A stretch of DNA of 64,000 nucleotides from Ignatzschineria cameli (GTDB lineage Bacteria > Pseudomonadota > Gammaproteobacteria > Cardiobacteriales > Wohlfahrtiimonadaceae), in the NCBI RefSeq assembly GCF_003121895.1, contig NZ_QEWW01000001.1, positions 372,001-436,000 of the forward strand, given 5' to 3'. The notes below the pieces were generated by a model. The model made no database searches, had not been told where the DNA came from, and was given only the letters and a program-made list of their open reading frames with translations. Positions within the stretch are counted from its first letter, which is position 1, and every line of letters starts with the position of its first letter. Of this stretch, positions 27,477 to 35,627 are shown in pieces. The position numbers and the translations under genes are program-made.

Positions 27477-30400
27477 CTACTCATCAGTGCGTGAAGTCGG
27501 GTGTTCTGTAAATTTTTTAATGTTTATCTCATATACTTTTTGAGAATCTGATTTTATTCCATATATGCCATTAATATTGAGTCTTCCTTTATCGTGATTT
27601 AAATCACCACCTATAAATAACCTTTCTCCCTGTACAGTCCAAATAATCTTTAACTCATTCTGTTGTAAATACTCTAAGAATATTTGCTTTTTAATCAATA
27701 AACATGGTGGTGAGTTAGGATCAACTCCCATTTCTTTACAAATAACGTTACCTTTGGAGTCCACCATTTCCCCATCCTGTATACCGTGTGATAACTGTAA
27801 ATGTTCAACAATATGTAAAGCTGGCTTTAAAAAGCTTATGGAAGACTCTTTAGAAGCATCGTATTCATCATCTGAAGAGTACTTTTGAGTTGTCACAATA
27901 CAATCACCTATATATCTCTCATCTGGTTTACTTGGGTAGTTGCTTTCACTAATTTCTTGCCAAAATTTATTCTTATATCCATTCTCAGGATGAGTTAACA
28001 TGGCCTGATAAGCTGGAGACCAGTAAAACTCATGAGAAAAAATGTTCCATGGACCTGATTGACTGGGCATACATTCTTTAGGAAAATCTTGCTTAGTCAA
28101 TTGCTCACAAATTTCTAAATATTGATCGTGTCGGACGAGGTAACTGTGTAATTGTAGATAATACTCTTTTCTAGGGAACTCATAGTTATCTGCACCTAAG
28201 ATTTTCTTCTCTTTCCATGATGGGTGGCTTTCTAGCACCAACCATTCCTCATCATTTTCATCCTGTACGTTTAGCAAGGATGCTACTTCTATTTCAGTAT
28301 TAGCTGATGAGATCCATTCATCATCTGATGATTCCCAATCTAACGTTGGAGTCATATTCCACCAAGTCTCCTTATAATCACTGTAATAACTTGAGGTTTG
28401 TTGCACCATTAAAGCTGGATCAATATTTCTTGTTCGTGATAATTGCCAAGCCCCCAAGTAATCAACTATTTGATCAGAAGACAACATATGAAAATTATCA
28501 CTTAAACGAGCTTTGTATTCATAATAAGCGATCCATTGATATTTTTTTCGAAGTGTCTCGATTCTTCTTGTATCCATTCGTCCTAAATATGGGGTATTTA
28601 ATCTAGCTCTCTCCTCCACTGAATTACTCCAGCCTAATTCGATGACTTTAAGAAAAATCATGATTTGAGCAGTTCGAAGATCAAAATATTTCCCAGAATC
28701 TGATATTCGTTTGTAATCAGAAGACAAGAATGGCTCTATCAATTGTTCAAAATAATTTAGTTCTTCTTGTGTCAGAGATTCTCTAAAGTTTTTTTGATTT
28801 TTTTCAATCTCTTCAGTAGATTTTTTCCCCGCAGATACAGAGTAAGAAATGCCTCTGATACCAGCATCTTTATACAAATTGGGGTCAAGGGCATTTAAAA
28901 AATCTAACTGTTGTTTCGTTAAGCTCTCTTTGAATTTTTTAAATACTAATTCTCTATCAGTAGGTTCTTCATCTTTTTTGTTTCCAGACCAATCTCTTGT
29001 TCCATGATTTGTACCAATGATATAGCGAGCAAAATCACTACCACTCATAACAGAATGCCATAGAACTCTATATTCAGGATCATCTTTATATTGGATTTTT
29101 AGTTCTTCTAATGTTGGTAAATTATCAGGCCACTCAGAATGGTAAGGCGGGCGGACTTCTTCAATATCAAACTCTAAGAAAATTTGAAGATAATTAGTGT
29201 ATTCAATAATGTTACAAGCATAATCTCGCAATAGAACATTCGGAATAATGGCAGTTTTATCTTTAAATATAATTTGAAAAATATAATGACTTAATTCTTT
29301 TAGAGATTCTTTATCATTACTACGCAGTACTACACCATAAGCTACTGCGAATAGCCTTTCGTAAACATATAGGTCATTAACACCTTCAAACTTTTGAAGT
29401 AAATCTTTTACTAAATGCAAACGATCCGTGAGGATATTCACTAATGCTTTTGTAGCATGATCTCTTAAATGTCGAGTAGTACTTGTTAAAAACCAAGATA
29501 ATGTGATGCTAGTTAAAAGCAATGATTCATCTGAAACATAATCAAAATCCTCAGCTTCTCTTGCCCAACGAATCAAACGGTCTATCGAACTGTTTTCTTT
29601 ATAATTATTATTTAAATATGCTGTCCATTCTGTGTCTCTATCGATAAGAGAAAAGCTCAATAGATTTTTATGAAGCCAGTTAGAGTTAAGATAAAAGTTG
29701 GGGATATTTGAAAGAGATATTTGGGTATCAAAAAAATGATTGTAACTATCCTCATAAGGTAGAACATTCTCATTAAGAAATGGCAAAATGTTGTCTGCTA
29801 CTGTTACATGTTTTCGCCATAGCAAGCTATCAATCCATGAATTTCGAATTATTTCATGTTCTTTAAGTTCTAATGTAACCAATTGATATAGCTCGATATT
29901 GAAAAGCTCAGGGAGTTGAATAGATAGTGCATCAATAACCCCTCGATATCTATATAAGTTAACATCTGAGCTAAAACAATAATGCAGAGGGCCTACTTTT
30001 GAAAAAAGATTTTGGATATCTTCTGTTTCTCTCAATATTTTATTTATATACAAATGATCCTCTAAACGCTCATATGCTACATAAACTATCTCTGAATATT
30101 CTTGGGAGTTATAATCAAATACATAGTCTTTAGTTAAAATTCCTCCAGATATTAAATGTTCTATAAAGCCTTTTTCAGATATAAAATCTTTCACACTATT
30201 ATCTATCAGCCGATAAGCATCTCGATATGTAATAGATTCAGACTGGGTTTCATATTTTCGAGTAATAAAGGCATTAATAGCATCTTGGACTAGATTTAAA
30301 CTTTTACTGCAATAATTAAGTTGATTGGGTGTTGATAAATATTTATTAAGGCTATCTATGAATAACTCATTAATTTTTGTAATTCCTTGAAAGCCTTTCT

Positions 30401-32135
30401 GAATACTAGTTAATCCAGAACGACTTAAACCTTCACAAAATAACTTTAAGAAAAGAGGATTTTGAAACTCTGGATGAAGAAGAGGAATTTTTGGCAATTC
30501 TATATGATAATTTTTGAAAAATAGTTTGCTTGCTTCAAACTCGTGTCCACTAAATCCCTGATGATAATAAAAATTGATATTGAGCTTTTTACGATATTCC
30601 TTTGGAAAAATTAAGTCTGTATAAGAAGATCGTATAGATAAAACAAGAGCAATATAAGGATATTTTTGTATTTCTTGGATAAAGCTTAAGATATTATCTG
30701 GCCAGAAGTACCTTCCTGCTCCCTCATTAATCGCATCAATAGCTAAAATAACTCTCTGATTCCTTTTTTCTCCATATTCATTGAATTTTTCTAAAAAATT
30801 ATTGCTTTGAATTCCTTCTAACCCTAACTGACTTAATATTTGTTGCCATGGTACTTTTTTTTCTAAAAAATGTTGACCAAGCAAAAATAGGCTTTCCATA
30901 TTTTTATTGATACGTTTAGATATCGCATCACCAATCAAATGAGACTTACCTATACCTGCGTTACCCGCAATCACTAGTATAGGGTTATTGTAAATTTCTA
31001 TTTCTTGATTTTTATTTAAATTTTCCTCAAAACTATATAACTCAAGCAGAAAGTCATATAGTTTTCTTTTAATATAATCACTAATCAACAGCTTATTTTT
31101 TTCTTCATCAGACAAATTTCTCTTTGACAACTCATTATTATAATTCTTAATTAATTCTAAAATATCACCTTGATACTTATTTAACTGTTGAATCAATATT
31201 TTAATATCTTCTAGTGGGATAGTTCGTTTTAATTTTGCCTTATCTCTAGTTAATTTAATCAAGTCTGTTAATACAATAGTCAATGCTGGGTGGCCCAACT
31301 CATATTTTTCAAGCGATGAATCAACGTCTCTGCCCACAATAACTAATTTATCTAGCCTTTTTTCTATAATATTTATGAACTGATCGGTTTGTCCTAGCGC
31401 TTCAAATATATTTAAATCTTCAAATTCAAAATTGATCTCTTGGCTGTATCTATTTCCCAAGTCATTAATTGCTTTCTTACTAATCCTAGTAAACCACGCT
31501 TGATCTATTAATAGTTTTTCGTTATCTAATCCTCCTAGATAAACCTCACGATAAGCAGCCTGCGTTGAAATATTATTCTTTTTAAGAAACTCATGAATAA
31601 CTGAAATACTAATTGCCCCTAAGTACACACCTTCTTGTCTGATTAATATGCCTATAACTTGTTCGTTAATGATGAGTGGGCTACCAGAAAAACCACTAAA
31701 ATCCCTTAATTGTTCATTATGTTTCAATTTAATTTCATAAGTATCAATTTCTGGATTTAAGTTAGTTTGAATAATTGCGCCATTGATTGGTTGGCCTGTT
31801 TCGCGATGAACTTTTGGAAAACCAAAACTATTCCAAATATCTCCTTCATGCAAATCTTTTCTATACAATTGAAGAGGAATGATATTTAGATTATATTCAC
31901 CAGTATCTATAATCTTTAATAGAGCAATATCTAAAAATTCATCATAAGCAACTAATTCAAATTTGTAAGGCTGATATGTTCCGTTTACTAGGATTTCTAT
32001 TGTTGCAATATCAACTCTACCCTTGATGACATGACAAGCTGTTAAGATATGATCTTGATTAATAAAGAAGCCTGTTCCACCAATATCATCGTTATGTTTT
32101 GAATTAGTATTGATTTTAATAATAGAGTTTTTCAT
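27477..32135 (-). CDS. Trypsin-like protease fused to STAND NTPase (AVAST/Avs-like)
   Basis: 1552 residues. Residues 1-190 form a trypsin/Deg-like serine protease with an intact triad: His35 (LTACHV), Asp69 (LDIALL) and Ser150 (GFSGSP). A linker at 226-239 carries GNRYSQEINFEFE, a stretch I associate with antiphage STAND proteins. The P-loop NTPase follows: Walker A GNAGIGKS (391-398), Walker B VILAIDAINEG with Asp467, and LSIRSSY with Arg502 (sensor-like). The remaining about 1000 residues are mostly helical with no enzymatic motif, as expected for the target-sensing arm. It is the second gene of an operon with the MBL gene (21-bp gap). Proposed role: phage sensing that activates proteolysis (inference). 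The gene is visibly AT-richer than its neighbours. Confidence 0.8.
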   Translation of the reverse strand: MKNSIIKINTNSKHNDDIGGTGFFINQDHILTACHVIKGRVDIATIEILVNGTYQPYKFELVAYDEFLDIALLKIIDTGEYNLNIIPLQLYRKDLHEGDIWNSFGFPKVHRETGQPINGAIIQTNLNPEIDTYEIKLKHNEQLRDFSGFSGSPLIINEQVIGILIRQEGVYLGAISISVIHEFLKKNNISTQAAYREVYLGGLDNEKLLIDQAWFTRISKKAINDLGNRYSQEINFEFEDLNIFEALGQTDQFINIIEKRLDKLVIVGRDVDSSLEKYELGHPALTIVLTDLIKLTRDKAKLKRTIPLEDIKILIQQLNKYQGDILELIKNYNNELSKRNLSDEEKNKLLISDYIKRKLYDFLLELYSFEENLNKNQEIEIYNNPILVIAGNAGIGKSHLIGDAISKRINKNMESLFLLGQHFLEKKVPWQQILSQLGLEGIQSNNFLEKFNEYGEKRNQRVILAIDAINEGAGRYFWPDNILSFIQEIQKYPYIALVLSIRSSYTDLIFPKEYRKKLNINFYYHQGFSGHEFEASKLFFKNYHIELPKIPLLHPEFQNPLFLKLFCEGLSRSGLTSIQKGFQGITKINELFIDSLNKYLSTPNQLNYCSKSLNLVQDAINAFITRKYETQSESITYRDAYRLIDNSVKDFISEKGFIEHLISGGILTKDYVFDYNSQEYSEIVYVAYERLEDHLYINKILRETEDIQNLFSKVGPLHYCFSSDVNLYRYRGVIDALSIQLPELFNIELYQLVTLELKEHEIIRNSWIDSLLWRKHVTVADNILPFLNENVLPYEDSYNHFFDTQISLSNIPNFYLNSNWLHKNLLSFSLIDRDTEWTAYLNNNYKENSSIDRLIRWAREAEDFDYVSDESLLLTSITLSWFLTSTTRHLRDHATKALVNILTDRLHLVKDLLQKFEGVNDLYVYERLFAVAYGVVLRSNDKESLKELSHYIFQIIFKDKTAIIPNVLLRDYACNIIEYTNYLQIFLEFDIEEVRPPYHSEWPDNLPTLEELKIQYKDDPEYRVLWHSVMSGSDFARYIIGTNHGTRDWSGNKKDEEPTDRELVFKKFKESLTKQQLDFLNALDPNLYKDAGIRGISYSVSAGKKSTEEIEKNQKNFRESLTQEELNYFEQLIEPFLSSDYKRISDSGKYFDLRTAQIMIFLKVIELGWSNSVEERARLNTPYLGRMDTRRIETLRKKYQWIAYYEYKARLSDNFHMLSSDQIVDYLGAWQLSRTRNIDPALMVQQTSSYYSDYKETWWNMTPTLDWESSDDEWISSANTEIEVASLLNVQDENDEEWLVLESHPSWKEKKILGADNYEFPRKEYYLQLHSYLVRHDQYLEICEQLTKQDFPKECMPSQSGPWNIFSHEFYWSPAYQAMLTHPENGYKNKFWQEISESNYPSKPDERYIGDCIVTTQKYSSDDEYDASKESSISFLKPALHIVEHLQLSHGIQDGEMVDSKGNVICKEMGVDPNSPPCLLIKKQIFLEYLQQNELKIIWTVQGERLFIGGDLNHDKGRLNINGIYGIKSDSQKVYEINIKKFTEHPTSRTDE

Positions 32136-32156
32136 TAATATTAATAACCTATTTCA

Positions 32157-33371
32157 TTAAATGGAAATTTCTAAGTTTTCATCAACAACAGTAACGCTAT
32201 ACTGGAATGTTCTCATTAGGTCTGGATTGTTGAATAATCTATAAGCTTCATGTTCATAGTTAAAATAAAGGTATCTAGTTTTCTCAGTTGGCCGATTTAT
32301 AATTCTTGCTAATGTCTCAAGGTCAGGGTGATTAAATGATTTACTGTTTGTTGAAATAATGTATTTTCCAGAATCAATTAGGTTCAAGAGTGATGGAGAT
32401 GTATTTCCTTTTGACCCATGATGAGAAACCTTAATGGCATCAAACCAAATACTTTTCAAGTCAGGATAAAGCTCACGTAGACTTTCTTCAATTACTGTTG
32501 GGTGTGAGTCTCCTAAAAAAAGAACCTTTTTCCCTTTATAAGAAAGAATAAAAGCAATTGAACTACCATTAGGATAACGATTATCTTCGATAAAATCTTT
32601 ATTAGATAGTTGTTCAATGTCGAGATCTTCAATTGAGATTGGCTTAGATTCCTTTTCTTCTAAACCTTCATCTATAGCCATTGAAAATTCAAAGGCATCA
32701 TCGTAAAAAAGGTCTTTATCTTCTTTACCTAAATAACCTTTTCTCCGTAACTCACGAAACCAAAAACTTTTGAGATCATCTAGTTTTTGCTGATTAGGTG
32801 ATAATAGAATTAATTCAATTTCTGATGTAAGTTGAACTGTTCTTTTGTTTTCTATCATCACAGCATTACCATCAAAGTATTTGTTCCAGTTATACTTTCC
32901 ATGTTGGATCATTGAAGCTAAAGAAGAACCTTGCTCAGCACTAATTGATTTAGAACAGCCATCAATAGTAGTACTCTCTTCTGATTGAAGCCCTAGCATT
33001 TCTATCTTTTTAAGAATATTTTGATTTCGTTGCTTATAGCGTAAATCAGGGGCTTTTAACATTGAGCTTTGAATATGTCGGTAACTGTTATGCCAAATAT
33101 CATTAATTTCAATAATTTTACTTTCAGTGGAGCTTTTGTTGTCTTTTAACAAAGAGAGAGAGCCACCAATGTGATCAGAATCAATATGTGTAATTATTAG
33201 GACGTTTAACAATTCACCTCGATCTTTAAGAGATTTGAGTTGTTGTTTTATAAAGTTATCATAGGTAGACTTTATTCCTGTATCAACTAATATATTAAAA
33301 GCTTGATTAGGAATAGAAATAAAAAAAGCATCTCCATGAGATGCAGGAATCATTTTAATATTTATATCCAT
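32157..33371 (-). CDS. ComEC-like metallo-beta-lactamase-fold protein, Avs partner
   Basis: 404 residues, no signal peptide or membrane segment, so cytoplasmic. MBL motifs: Asp30 in NILVDTG; THIDSDHIGG (His62, Asp64, Asp66, His67), where Asp replaces the second His as in ComEC-type members; FLGDSH with Asp288; VSHHGSKG with His317-His318; and NHPD with His348. A metal-dependent hydrolase or nuclease is expected, but the substrate is unknown. A region at about 200-265 is a charged insertion. It is first in the operon with the protease-STAND gene. MBL-fold partners are described for AVAST type I loci. The ATG at 33369-33371 lacks a clear Shine-Dalgarno sequence. Confidence 0.82.
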   Translation of the reverse strand: MDINIKMIPASHGDAFFISIPNQAFNILVDTGIKSTYDNFIKQQLKSLKDRGELLNVLIITHIDSDHIGGSLSLLKDNKSSTESKIIEINDIWHNSYRHIQSSMLKAPDLRYKQRNQNILKKIEMLGLQSEESTTIDGCSKSISAEQGSSLASMIQHGKYNWNKYFDGNAVMIENKRTVQLTSEIELILLSPNQQKLDDLKSFWFRELRRKGYLGKEDKDLFYDDAFEFSMAIDEGLEEKESKPISIEDLDIEQLSNKDFIEDNRYPNGSSIAFILSYKGKKVLFLGDSHPTVIEESLRELYPDLKSIWFDAIKVSHHGSKGNTSPSLLNLIDSGKYIISTNSKSFNHPDLETLARIINRPTEKTRYLYFNYEHEAYRLFNNPDLMRTFQYSVTVVDENLEISI

Positions 33372-33408
33372 TTTTAAATTTTGTCTTAAATTTATAACCG
33401 AAAGAGGT

Positions 33409-33426
33409 TTAGTATAATCATACTAA
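33409..33426 (-). promoter_or_regulatory. Palindrome upstream of the MBL-STAND operon
   Basis: TTAGTAT-AATC-ATACTAA is a perfect 7+7 inverted repeat lying 38-55 bp upstream of the MBL start codon. On the minus strand it also contains TATACT and TATGAT, possible -10 hexamers. It may be a repressor operator over the promoter. No dedicated regulator gene is adjacent. Confidence 0.55.
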
Positions 33427-33616
33427 TTAATTATATTTTCAGGTAGTTAATCTAACATTTTTGTTTTATCCAATCTGAGATTTCCACTTAATGGTTGTAC
33501 GATAAATAAGATAAACTATTTTCTCTGAAAATATTACAGCCGGTGATATGTCACTGAAACCAGAGCTTGTAGTTTCACGTTGTGTGAGATCCGACAAATA
33601 AAAAGGTAAGAGGAAT

Positions 33617-33647
33617 AAAAAAGGGCACTCTTTAAAGAAGAGGCCCT
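33617..33647 (-). terminator. Rho-independent terminator of putP
   Basis: Minus-strand reading: AGGGC with an extended TCTT/AAGA stem, then GCCCT followed by six T. It lies 75-105 bp beyond the putP stop. Confidence 0.8.
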
Positions 33648-33721
33648 ATATAGCTTATTAACTCATTAACTCATTTGACTATTAAAATAGTGAGTTATCA
33701 ATAGTTGTTGTGCAATAGCAT

Positions 33722-35317
33722 TTACGAACGCATCGCCTCTTTATAGGCAACTGCCGTCTCATCGAAGCGATCCATAATTTTTTGTGAAGGACGGCTAAAG
33801 AGACTGACGATGACAATCGTGATTGAAGCGAGAACAAATCCAGGCACAATCTCATAAAGATTGAGGATTGGGAATTGTGCGAGGATATCAGCAACTTCAA
33901 CATTGCCACTTGCCGCTAACCACTCTTTTACTTTCGGGAAGATAATCACAGTGAGTGCGCCAACAATCATGCCGAAGAGAACCCCATTACGTGAAGTACG
34001 TTTCCAGAAGATAGAGAAGATCACAACAGGTCCAAATGCGGCACCAAATCCTGCCCATGCATAGGAGACGAGCGAAAGAACTTTACTATCAGGATTGTAA
34101 GCAATGTAGATCGAGATCGCGGCAACAAGGAAGACCATCATACGACCAATCCAGACTAACTCACCATCAGTTGCTTTTGGACGGAGGAATCCTTTGTAGA
34201 GATCTTCTGTTAAAGCACTTGAAGAGACCAGTAATTGGCAACTTAAGGTACTCATAACTGCAGCTAAAACACCAGAGAGAACAATACCGGCAATCCATGG
34301 GTTTAAGAGTACTTTTGCTAACTCCATAAAGATCGATTCAGCATTACCTTTCACCACTTCGCCTGCAGCATTAACACCCCCTAAGACATTGATCCCCTCT
34401 TCCGGATGCTCTAAGAAATAGGCATAACCGAAGAAACCGACAGAAACAGCACCAATTAAGCAGAGCGCCATCCAAGTAATAGAGATACGGCGTGCCGCTG
34501 GGATTGTTTTTACAGAATCTGCTGCCATAAAGCGAACAAGAATATGAGGCTGACCACAGTAACCTAAACCCCACGCAAGGAGAGAAACAATGGCAATCCA
34601 TGTTAATCCATGGGTGAAGTTGAGGTGTTTTTCGCTCTCATTACGTACCACTTCGATGGTATTCATAATGTCAAATTCCCCAAAGTTATTCATCTTTAAG
34701 ATGACAACAACAGGAACTAAGAGAAGAGCGAAGATCATCAATGTTGCTTGAACGGTATCAGTCCAACTAACGGCGAGGAATCCCCCAATAAAGACATATG
34801 CAATTGTAGCAATCGCACCGACCCAAATTGCAACATCATATTGCATGTTGAAGGTAGATTCAAAGAGTCTCGCACTTGCGACAACACCAGAAGCACAATA
34901 GATAATGAAGAAGAAGAGGATGATAATGGCAGAGATAATTTTAAGAATTTTACTCTTATCATCAAAACGGCTGTGGAAGTAATCAGGGAGTGTTAAAGCA
35001 TCATTCGCCTTTTCTGTAAACATCCGTAGACGACCTGCGACAAAGAGCCAGTTAAGATATGCCCCTAATGTAAGGCCGATGGCAATCCAAGATTCAGAGA
35101 TACCGGCAATAAAGACAGCGCCCGGAAGGCCCATCAATAACCAGCCACTCATATCAGATGCTCCTGCCGAGAGCGCGGTGACGACACTTCCTAGGCTTCG
35201 ACCGCCGAGGATATAGTCAGAAAGATCTTTTGTTGATTTATATGCATAAAACCCAATTCCAATCATCGCAATAATATAGATGAAGAAGGTGATATGCAGC
35301 GGTTGTAATCCACTCAT
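33722..35317 (-). CDS. putP: Sodium/proline symporter
   Basis: Inner-membrane Na+-coupled proline importer of the SSS family; it supplies proline to PutA. 531 residues, about 12-13 TM segments. Recognisable stretches are DYILGGRSLGSVVTALSAGASDMSGWL near the N-terminus (Na+ site, TM2; cited here as a region), GRLRMFTEKANDALTLPDYF, WGLGYCGQPHILVRFMA and GILSGVLAAVMSTLSCQLL-type TM9 wording. It lies downstream of putA on the same strand with a 310-bp gap, and it has its own terminator. Start ATG 35315-35317 follows AAAGGAGCATTAC. Confidence 0.95.
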   Translation of the reverse strand: MSGLQPLHITFFIYIIAMIGIGFYAYKSTKDLSDYILGGRSLGSVVTALSAGASDMSGWLLMGLPGAVFIAGISESWIAIGLTLGAYLNWLFVAGRLRMFTEKANDALTLPDYFHSRFDDKSKILKIISAIIILFFFIIYCASGVVASARLFESTFNMQYDVAIWVGAIATIAYVFIGGFLAVSWTDTVQATLMIFALLLVPVVVILKMNNFGEFDIMNTIEVVRNESEKHLNFTHGLTWIAIVSLLAWGLGYCGQPHILVRFMAADSVKTIPAARRISITWMALCLIGAVSVGFFGYAYFLEHPEEGINVLGGVNAAGEVVKGNAESIFMELAKVLLNPWIAGIVLSGVLAAVMSTLSCQLLVSSSALTEDLYKGFLRPKATDGELVWIGRMMVFLVAAISIYIAYNPDSKVLSLVSYAWAGFGAAFGPVVIFSIFWKRTSRNGVLFGMIVGALTVIIFPKVKEWLAASGNVEVADILAQFPILNLYEIVPGFVLASITIVIVSLFSRPSQKIMDRFDETAVAYKEAMRS

Positions 35318-35627
35318 GTAATGCTCCTTTGATTCATTTTGGTGGTATGTAACGATCGATCACTTTTAGATTTTTAGTTAGATCTTTACCGTTTTAAAAC
35401 GATCATCTTTAATCTCAAATCAAAGGGGAGAGTAACTCTCGGCCTAAGGATTGAAATATTGATGCTAAAAGTGAGTCGTTATCTTCTCTTTTACTTTTCT
35501 TTTAAATAGATTAATTGAATATGATTAACAGAACTCATCTTGCAGAGCGATCCACCACAATGGAACAAAAAAGGATAATTATGCCATTTCTGCTCCAAAA
35601 GTGGGGATAAACTCTTTATGATGAATA
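35318..35627. other. putA-putP intergenic gap
   Basis: 310 bases. Its length suggests that putP has its own promoter here rather than relying only on read-through from putA. I see no clear terminator hairpin with a T-tract and no obvious palindromic operator. Confidence 0.4.

Larger units (their letters stand above)
33372..33721. other. Right border of the accessory operon
   Basis: 350 bases without a gene. The left half is very AT-rich and holds the presumed promoter and palindrome of the MBL-STAND operon. The right half (from about 33540) has higher GC and carries the putP terminator. No tRNA, integrase fragment or attachment-site repeat is visible, so the way the operon was acquired is not shown by the sequence. 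Confidence 0.5.

Noticed and set aside
27477-32135. Large protein read as a Deg/HtrA-type housekeeping protease
   Set aside because: Only the first about 190 residues are protease. There is no signal peptide or PDZ domain, and the chain continues into a P-loop STAND module.
27187-33721. Attachment-site repeats or transposon ends around the accessory operon
   Set aside because: I compared both borders by eye and found no shared direct repeat, inverted end or transposase fragment.
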